Shown here: piece after piece, positions 1 through 4,708 of the stretch
Position numbering within the stretch: position 1 is the stretch's first letter
Layout of the letters: every line of letters begins with the position of its first letter
Source: an uncultured Bacteroidota bacterium
GTDB taxonomy: Bacteria > Bacteroidota > Bacteroidia > Chitinophagales > Chitinophagaceae
Reading direction: 5' to 3'
DNA length: 5,730 bases
NCBI GenBank assembly: GCA_946479535.1
Contig: CAMLGP010000231.1
Span: forward strand, 1-5,730
Position numbers and translations under genes: made by a program
Notes under the pieces: model-generated
The model's database searches: none
What the model saw: only the letters and a program-made list of their open reading frames with translations
Told to the model about the DNA's origin: nothing

Positions 1-163
1 GACGGATCCTGAAATAATTGCCTCGGAAATCAACAATTTGCTGCTGAATGATGTTTTATACAAAAGATTGAAGAATAATTGCATTATGGCGCGAAATACA
101 CTGAATTGGCAACAGGAGGAAAAAAAATTGCTATCATTTTACCAATCTGTTTTTAAGCAGTGA
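1..163 (+). CDS. Glycosyltransferase, C-terminal fragment (5' end outside window)
   Basis: This is an open frame running from base 2 to a TGA at 161-163, giving about 53 residues; the rest of the gene lies to the left of the window. The visible tail has an alternating charged and hydrophobic helical pattern, with KRLKNNCIMARNTLNWQQEE followed by KKLLSFYQSVF. This resembles the C-terminal helix of GT-B-fold (GT4-like) glycosyltransferases, which commonly end with an 'AR..FNW..E...L...Y' pattern that packs back on the N-terminal domain. The stop overlaps the GTG start of the next glycosyltransferase gene (GTGA), so the two are probably co-transcribed and translationally coupled. The assignment rests only on the tail and the neighbour; donor and acceptor sugars cannot be inferred. 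Confidence 0.65.
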   Translation, partial: TDPEIIASEINNLLLNDVLYKRLKNNCIMARNTLNWQQEEKKLLSFYQSVFKQ

Positions 164-1290
164 CCCGTCAGCTTCATATAGTATGCCTGGATGTTCCCTG
201 GCCGCCGGATTATGGTGGTGTGATAGATATGATGAACCGCATCATGGCCTTTAAACGAATGGGAGTTGGCATACACCTTCACTACTTCAGTTATAACGAA
301 CGTGGCACCCCTGCAGAGCTTGATCAGTATTGCCAAACGGTAAATGTCTATCACCGGGAAAAGCCAGGTAAAAGTTTATCTCTCCATCTGCCATATATAG
401 TTGCGTCCCGTATAAATAAGGATCTGATATCCCGGCTGGAAGCAGACAGTCATCCCATTTTGCTGGAAGGAATTCATTGTACCGGTATCTTAAAGGAAAT
501 GGACATTAGCCAGCGAAAAATTGTAGTGAGGATGCACAATGAAGAAAGTGTTTATTATAAGGAACTGGCGAGAGCCGAACATGGATGGTTAAAGAAATTG
601 TACTTCTACAATGAAAGTCGTCTTATTCGTAAATACAGCCATCATCTCCCCCAGGAATGCGTTTATGCCTGCGTTTCAAAAAAGGATATCCAGGTACTTA
701 AGGATGATTATAATTTAGATAAGGTAGAGTTCCTTCCAACTTTCCCTGCCTGGCAGAATGTATGCAGCCAGGAAGGATTGGGTAATTTCTGTCTGTATCA
801 TGGAAATCTATCGGTTCCTGAAAATGAAGAAGCGGCAGCCTGGCTGATCTGTAATGTATTTACAAAAGCCCGTGTACCCTTCATTGTTGCCGGAAAAAAG
901 CCTACTAAAAAATTACAACGTATTGCAGGGCTCTGTCAGCATACCTGTCTTGTTGCCAATCCTTCCGAAAAGGAAATGAATGACCTGGTAAGAAAGGCCC
1001 ATATTCACACACTTCCCTGCTTTAATAAGGGAATTACAGGGATACGATTGAAATTACTGCATGCATTATTTGAGGGAAGACATTGCGTGGTCAATGAACC
1101 TATGGTGGCGGGTACCGGGCTGGAAGATGCCTGTCATATAGGTAACAATGCAAATGCATTTGCGTCAATTATCCTGCAATTGCACAATCATCCTTATTCC
1201 AGGGAAGAAACTATTCTGCGGAAACAGTTATTGGGAGATACTTACAATAACGATAAAAATACACAGCAGCTTAGTCAATGGTTATGGTAG
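160..1290 (+). CDS. GT-B-type glycosyltransferase (GT4-like), 376 aa
   Basis: This is a probable cytoplasmic sugar transferase acting on an envelope glycan or glycolipid; its substrates are unknown. The N-terminus reads as the first Rossmann strand and glycine loop of a GT-B enzyme (LHIVCLDVPWPPDYGG, residues 5-20), followed by a helix. The middle has the RMHNEESVYY motif (124-133), resembling the 'HN.E..YY' segment of GT4 relatives. The C-terminal half has YHGNLSVPENEEAAAWLI (213-230), the nucleotide-sugar half-domain strand FIVAGKKP (241-248), and the loop HTLPCFNKGITGIRLKLLHA (283-302) before a GTGLE segment (318-322), where donor-binding residues usually sit. There is no signal peptide or membrane segment. 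The start is GTG at 160: an in-frame TAA lies at 154-156 and no ATG precedes the conserved first strand. It overlaps the upstream glycosyltransferase by 4 bases and ftsE (opposite strand) by 20. Membership of the GT-B superfamily is likely; the exact CAZy family is uncertain. Confidence 0.82.
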   Translation: MTRQLHIVCLDVPWPPDYGGVIDMMNRIMAFKRMGVGIHLHYFSYNERGTPAELDQYCQTVNVYHREKPGKSLSLHLPYIVASRINKDLISRLEADSHPILLEGIHCTGILKEMDISQRKIVVRMHNEESVYYKELARAEHGWLKKLYFYNESRLIRKYSHHLPQECVYACVSKKDIQVLKDDYNLDKVEFLPTFPAWQNVCSQEGLGNFCLYHGNLSVPENEEAAAWLICNVFTKARVPFIVAGKKPTKKLQRIAGLCQHTCLVANPSEKEMNDLVRKAHIHTLPCFNKGITGIRLKLLHALFEGRHCVVNEPMVAGTGLEDACHIGNNANAFASIILQLHNHPYSREETILRKQLLGDTYNNDKNTQQLSQWLW

Positions 1291-1960
1291 CATTGTCCAG
1301 CACCCTACCCTTTTCTGTGCGAATCATCCTGGCTGGAAATTTTTGAACTACTATATAATCGTGAGTAGCCATTACAATGGCGGTATTGAAATCTTTTGAG
1401 ATGTGGAATAAAAGGTTCATGATCTCATCTGAAGTTTCCGGATCCAGATTACCTGTGGGTTCGTCCGCCAGTATCAATTTGGGAGAATTTAAAAGTGCCC
1501 TGGCAATATCAACACGCTGTTGCTCGCCACCGCTCAACTCAAATGGCATCTTGAAACCTTTGGCTTTAATGCCCACTTTGTCCAGCACATCATCAATTTT
1601 TTCATCCATCAGTCTTTCGTCCTTCCAGCCTGTAGCCTTTAATACGAATTTGAGGTTATTATTCACATTCCGGTCTGTCAGCAACTGAAAATCCTGGAAT
1701 ACCACTCCCAGGTTTCTACGCAGGTATGGCACCTTCTTCCAGGTAAGCCCTTTAATATTGAAACCTGCAACAGTAGCATCACCTTCCGTAAGAGGCAATT
1801 CCCCATAGAGCGTTTTCAGGAGACTGGATTTACCGGATCCTGTTTTACCTACCAGGTATACAAATTCTCCTTTATTTACCCTCAGGTTCACATCCTGCAA
1901 CACCAGGCTGGCTCCCTGGTAAATATTGGCATGATCGATCTCAATAATTGGCTCCGACAT
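1271..1960 (-). CDS. ftsE: Cell-division ABC transporter ATPase FtsE
   Basis: This is a 229-residue ABC ATPase of the FtsE type. FtsE pairs with the membrane protein FtsX at the division site and uses ATP hydrolysis to control periplasmic peptidoglycan hydrolases. All nucleotide-binding motifs are visible: Walker A GKTGSGKS (38-45), Q-loop Gln89 in VVFQDFQLL, signature LSGGEQQ (142-148), Walker B LILADEP (162-168), D-loop GNLD (170-173) and switch His200 in MATHD. The length is normal for FtsE and the protein has no membrane segment. The [18 protein letters not shown] region (88-105) matches the FtsE branch rather than LolD or MacB. The ATG at 1958-1960 is a natural start directly before the first strand. 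ftsX is not adjacent, as it would be in Escherichia coli. The 3' end overlaps the convergent glycosyltransferase gene by 20 bases. A LolD-like lipoprotein exporter ATPase is the main alternative. Confidence 0.88.
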   Translation of the reverse strand: MSEPIIEIDHANIYQGASLVLQDVNLRVNKGEFVYLVGKTGSGKSSLLKTLYGELPLTEGDATVAGFNIKGLTWKKVPYLRRNLGVVFQDFQLLTDRNVNNNLKFVLKATGWKDERLMDEKIDDVLDKVGIKAKGFKMPFELSGGEQQRVDIARALLNSPKLILADEPTGNLDPETSDEIMNLLFHISKDFNTAIVMATHDYIVVQKFPARMIRTEKGRVLDNATITID

Positions 1961-1977
1961 TAAATCTGCTTTTGCTG

Positions 1978-1985
1978 CAAAAATA
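1978..1985 (-). promoter_or_regulatory. Candidate -7 promoter element for ftsE
   Basis: Read on the minus strand, this is TATTTTTG, a full match to the Bacteroidota -7 consensus TAnnTTTG, placed 17 bases before the ftsE ATG. It would give a short leader of roughly 12 nucleotides. No convincing -33 TTTG partner is seen around 2004-2010, and the region is AT-rich, so a chance match is possible. Confidence 0.35.
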
Positions 1986-2021
1986 AACGAAACTGTACGT
2001 AGGAAAAGAAATATTTGCTAA

Positions 2022-2037
2022 AACTAAAGAAATAGTT
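2022..2037. promoter_or_regulatory. BlaI/MecI-type operator, box 1
   Basis: AACTAAAGAAATAGTT is an inverted repeat with perfect 5 bp arms (AACTA/TAGTT) around a 6 bp centre. Its ACTA-N6-TAGT core has the same spacing as the BlaI/MecI operator consensus (TACTACATATGTAGTA type). It lies upstream of a gene for a repressor of that family. Binding is inferred from the pattern and position. Confidence 0.6.
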
Positions 2038-2066
2038 GTTAAACTAAATAATTAGTTATAGCTTGC
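2035..2066 (+). promoter_or_regulatory. Possible promoter of the blaI-like/blaR1-like operon
   Basis: A Bacteroidota-style arrangement can be read as GTTG (2035-2038), a 20 bp spacer, then TAGCTTGC (2059-2066). The -7 element fits TAnnTTTG only partly, so the call is tentative. Operator box 2 would lie within the spacer, box 1 would overlap the -33 element, and box 3 would cover the start site, which makes the placement attractive for a repressed promoter. The leader to the repressor ATG would be about 100 nucleotides. Confidence 0.28.
2042..2057. promoter_or_regulatory. BlaI/MecI-type operator, box 2
   Basis: AACTAAATAATTAGTT is an inverted repeat with perfect 6 bp arms (AACTAA/TTAGTT), the best dyad of the three. 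It carries the ACTA-N6-TAGT core. Its centre lies exactly 20 bp from that of box 1, close to two helical turns, so repressor dimers could sit on the same face of the DNA. Boxes 1 and 2 sit in a 20 bp tandem direct repeat (2021-2040 and 2041-2060, 16 of 20 bases identical). Confidence 0.65.
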
Positions 2067-2069
2067 TGT

Positions 2070-2085
2070 CACTAATTTATTAGCA
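2070..2085. promoter_or_regulatory. BlaI/MecI-type operator, box 3 (imperfect)
   Basis: CACTAATTTATTAGCA contains 5 bp arms CTAAT/ATTAG and an ACTA-N6-TAGC core, one base away from the pattern of boxes 1 and 2. Its centre is 28 bp from that of box 2. It would cover the transcription start predicted from the weak promoter at 2035-2066, a sensible place for a repressor site. Confidence 0.5.
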
Positions 2086-2168
2086 TTAACCGCCCATGCT
2101 AAAATATTACATACAGGGGAATGCTTATCTGCACTCCATCTGGCCAGAAAACAATAAAAGATAAACAG

Positions 2169-2540
2169 ATGAAAACATTAACCAAAGCTGAAGAGCAGGT
2201 AATGCAGGCTGTCTGGAAGTTAAATTCAGCCTTTTTGCGGGATATAGTAGATGAGATGCCTAATCCCAAACCTCATCAGAATACCGTTGCTACACTATTA
2301 AAGATCCTGGTGGAAAAGGAGTTTGTGAAGATCACAGTCCTGGGAAGGCAACATCAGTATTCAGCAATTATCAGTAAGGAAGAATATTCCAAAAGGTCAA
2401 TGAAGCAGCTGATGAAGGGATACTTTGAAGGGTCATTCAGTAATGTGGTATCCTTCATGGTGAAAGAGAATAATATCTCTATTGAAGAGCTGGAGGCTCT
2501 ATTGCATCAAATTAAAAAACAGCAAAATCAAAAGAAATGA
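2169..2540 (+). CDS. BlaI/MecI-family transcriptional repressor
   Basis: This 123-residue protein belongs to the Penicillinase_R (BlaI/MecI/CopY) family: cytoplasmic dimeric winged-helix repressors that leave DNA when a partner membrane protease triggers their cleavage. The N-terminus has the family hallmark LTKAEEQVMQAVWKL (4-18). The recognition-helix region NTVATLLKILVEKEFVK (38-54) and the wing (VLGRQHQYSAI, 57-67) follow. The C-terminal helical dimerisation part includes SNVVSFMVKENNISIEELEA (91-110). The ATG at 2169 is preferred over an in-frame ATG at 2121, because the extra 16 residues are not family-like and the A-rich AATAAAAGATAAACAG just upstream suits a Bacteroidota translation start. 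The stop overlaps the next gene's start (ATGA, 2537-2540), indicating translational coupling. Three operator-like dyads lie upstream, so autorepression is likely. The symbol blaI is withheld because no beta-lactamase is present. Confidence 0.9.
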   Translation: MKTLTKAEEQVMQAVWKLNSAFLRDIVDEMPNPKPHQNTVATLLKILVEKEFVKITVLGRQHQYSAIISKEEYSKRSMKQLMKGYFEGSFSNVVSFMVKENNISIEELEALLHQIKKQQNQKK

Positions 2541-4708
2541 CCAGTCTTCTTTATTACCTGATCCAGGTAATGGTTTCATCTGGCATCCTTTACCTGTATT
2601 ATCAGGTTTTCCTAAGGAATAAGCGGTTCCATCAGTACAACCGGTTCTTTCTTATCGGGACAGTTATCCTAAGTATTATCATTCCATTTCTACGAATACC
2701 TGTATATTTTACCCATGAAGAATCTGCTGCATCCATTGTTGCAAGAACACTGACCATATTGGGACCCTCCAATGAGGAAATACCACTGATAAGCGGCGGT
2801 TTAAATTCATCTGGCATCTCCTCGCATTATACAATTGACCTGATCTATTGTTTTTATGCACTGATTGCCCTCCTTGCATTTGGCCGTATTATCATTGGCC
2901 TGCTTCGGATCAGATCACTTGGCAATCACAACCCTGCAAAAAAACTCGGGAATATCTTTTTTATCAATACCAATGATTCAAATGCTCCTTTCTCCTTCTT
3001 TAACCGGTTATTCTGGCACCGGGATATTGAATTGAACTCCGAAAAAGGAGAACAGATATTCCGCCATGAACTGTTTCATATCCGGCAGCGGCATAGTGTT
3101 GATATTGTGTTCCTGGAAATTATATCCATGCTATTCTGGATCAATCCTTTTTTCCATCTGATCAGAAAAGAAATAAGGGCGATACATGAGTTCCTGGCTG
3201 ACCGGTATGCACTTGATAAATGTGAACAATGGAATTATGCCGAAACGCTGTTGATGCATGCCTTGCAGACAAAGCAATCTCTTGTAAATCCGTTTTTCCA
3301 TAACCAGATAAAACGACGTATAGCCATGATAACAAACCCCAAAAAAACAAGTCACCAATACCTGCGCAAGGTCTTGGTATTACCGGTGGCCGCAGTAATT
3401 GTTACTCTTTTTGCCTTTAGCTATAAAAAAGACAATCCAGTTTTATCCAGTTCAAAAAACACCTTTACGATAGTCATTGATGCCGGCCATGGAGGTGATG
3501 ATCCCGGAGTTCAGAGTCCTGATGGCAGGCATAAAGAATCAGAACTGGCGCTCTCAATTACACAGGCAATTCAACGATTGGCCCCTGAGTATAATATTAA
3601 TGCGCTTATGACACGGAAAGATGCTAATTTTCCCGGTGGCGCAACTGACAAGCAAGAGGGATTATTGAACAGGGTTGCAATTACTAATGAAGCAGATCCT
3701 GTAGCATTCGTTTCAAGTCATATCAATAATTATGGAGTTAAAGGGTTGATAAAAGAATATTCCGGAATTGAAGCCTATGTAACAAATAATAGAGAGGATG
3801 ATCCCGGAAGGGCAGCAGCTTCAGCGATATTACAGGAATTATCCGGCGTCTATAAAACAGCACCTGATCTTAAATTCAGAAAGAATCAGGGAATTTATGT
3901 GTTGGATAAAAATAAATGTGCCTCTGTTATTCTTGAATGCGGCTATATGAATAACCGCCAGGATCTTGAATTCATAACCAATGAGGCTAATCAGGAAAAA
4001 GTGGCTCGCGCTATTTTGAAAGGCCTTGTAACTTACAATAAGAACCTGGCTCATGAGACAGTACCTGCTTTGCAAACTACAGACACTCTTCCTCACGCCT
4101 ATACAATTGATGGAAAAATTGATTTTGCCGGGGGAATTTCCTTCAAGGCAGAAAATATTACAGTAAAAAAGAACGAAGTTCAATCAGGCCAGGCTTTTAA
4201 CCCAAAACTGGTGGTCCTAAATGGAAATATGCTTTCCCTTACTGATGCAAAAAATACTTTTAATAATGCAACAGTACGGAACGCTGAAATTCAAATCCTG
4301 GCAGCAAATAATAATGATGCAATATTGAAATATGGAGAAAGAGCAAGAGATGGCGTTGTTGTGATCGAAAATGCAATCATGGAAAAGAAAGCTCCTAAAG
4401 TTTTTAAAGGCCTTACGTTAAACGGCGGGGATGGAGAGCCATTGATTGTAATTGACGGTAATACAATTTCTGGCGAGGATACTAAAAAGACGATGGATGC
4501 TCTTGATCCAAACACTATAGAATCCATTACCGTTCTAAAAGATAAGTCCGCAACAGCACTATATGGAGAAAAAGGTAAAAACGGTGTAATACAGATAACA
4601 ACAAAGAAGAAACCTACTCCGCCAATAACATTGCAAACAGCTGAAGATTCCGCAACAGTTGAAGTTAGACTCGTTGAGCGCCCTATTGTAGTCAATAAGT
4701 CAAATTAA
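2537..4708 (+). CDS. BlaR1/MecR1-like M56 protease fused to Amidase_3 and plug-like modules
   Basis: This 723-residue inner-membrane protein is a probable signal-transducing protease for the upstream repressor. Hydrophobic segments lie at about 3-25, 36-56, 100-123 and 280-296, matching the four-helix BlaR1 layout. The zinc-protease loop before the last helix has HELFH (177-181) and the third-ligand motif EFLAD (218-222), both intact. After the fourth helix, on the periplasmic side by analogy with BlaR1, comes an N-acetylmuramoyl-L-alanine amidase (Amidase_3) domain at about 309-500. It has DAGHGG (His318), HKESELAL (Glu334), SSHINN (His395) and ILECGYMNN (Glu467), the expected zinc ligands and catalytic glutamate. 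The C-terminus (about 555-690) has two SusC-plug-like modules: LVVLNGN...YGERARDGVVVI and LIVIDGN...YGEKGKNGVIQI. A penicillin-binding sensor domain is absent. The ATG overlaps the repressor stop by 4 bases; the 3' end overlaps purM by 17. M56 assignment is very sure; sensing of muropeptides or wall damage is inference. Confidence 0.92.
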   Translation: MTSLLYYLIQVMVSSGILYLYYQVFLRNKRFHQYNRFFLIGTVILSIIIPFLRIPVYFTHEESAASIVARTLTILGPSNEEIPLISGGLNSSGISSHYTIDLIYCFYALIALLAFGRIIIGLLRIRSLGNHNPAKKLGNIFFINTNDSNAPFSFFNRLFWHRDIELNSEKGEQIFRHELFHIRQRHSVDIVFLEIISMLFWINPFFHLIRKEIRAIHEFLADRYALDKCEQWNYAETLLMHALQTKQSLVNPFFHNQIKRRIAMITNPKKTSHQYLRKVLVLPVAAVIVTLFAFSYKKDNPVLSSSKNTFTIVIDAGHGGDDPGVQSPDGRHKESELALSITQAIQRLAPEYNINALMTRKDANFPGGATDKQEGLLNRVAITNEADPVAFVSSHINNYGVKGLIKEYSGIEAYVTNNREDDPGRAAASAILQELSGVYKTAPDLKFRKNQGIYVLDKNKCASVILECGYMNNRQDLEFITNEANQEKVARAILKGLVTYNKNLAHETVPALQTTDTLPHAYTIDGKIDFAGGISFKAENITVKKNEVQSGQAFNPKLVVLNGNMLSLTDAKNTFNNATVRNAEIQILAANNNDAILKYGERARDGVVVIENAIMEKKAPKVFKGLTLNGGDGEPLIVIDGNTISGEDTKKTMDALDPNTIESITVLKDKSATALYGEKGKNGVIQITTKKKPTPPITLQTAEDSATVEVRLVERPIVVNKSN

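Noticed and set aside
114..127. AGGAGG followed by an A run, looking like a strong Shine-Dalgarno site for the glycosyltransferase start
   Set aside because: It lies about 40 bases before the GTG at 160, far too distant, and sits inside the upstream coding frame where it encodes QEEKK. Bacteroidota rarely depend on such sites.
1377..1688. A plus-strand open frame of 103 codons opposite ftsE
   Set aside because: It is antisense to the conserved ABC signature and Walker B region and is Ser/Leu-rich as antisense shadows often are; no independent evidence supports it.
2139..2148. The palindrome TCTGGCCAGA in the leader of the repressor gene
   Set aside because: It is short, has no loop and no U tract, and is unlike the operator boxes. 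Chance is the simplest explanation.
2121..2168. A 48-base upstream extension of the repressor gene from an in-frame ATG
   Set aside because: The added residues (MLICTPSGQKTIKDKQ) do not resemble the family, whose members begin close to LTKAEEQVM. The ATG at 2169 has a better A-rich leader.
1961..2168. A search of the divergent gap for a small gene, RNA gene or riboswitch
   Set aside because: No convincing short frame, tRNA-like fold or known aptamer pattern is visible; operator dyads and promoter elements explain the gap adequately.
3839..4183. Minus-strand open frames inside the fusion gene (also 4291-4695, 3131-3358 and 2632-2817)
   Set aside because: They lie antisense to well-supported domains, show no recognisable motifs or sensible start context, and are shadows of the real gene.
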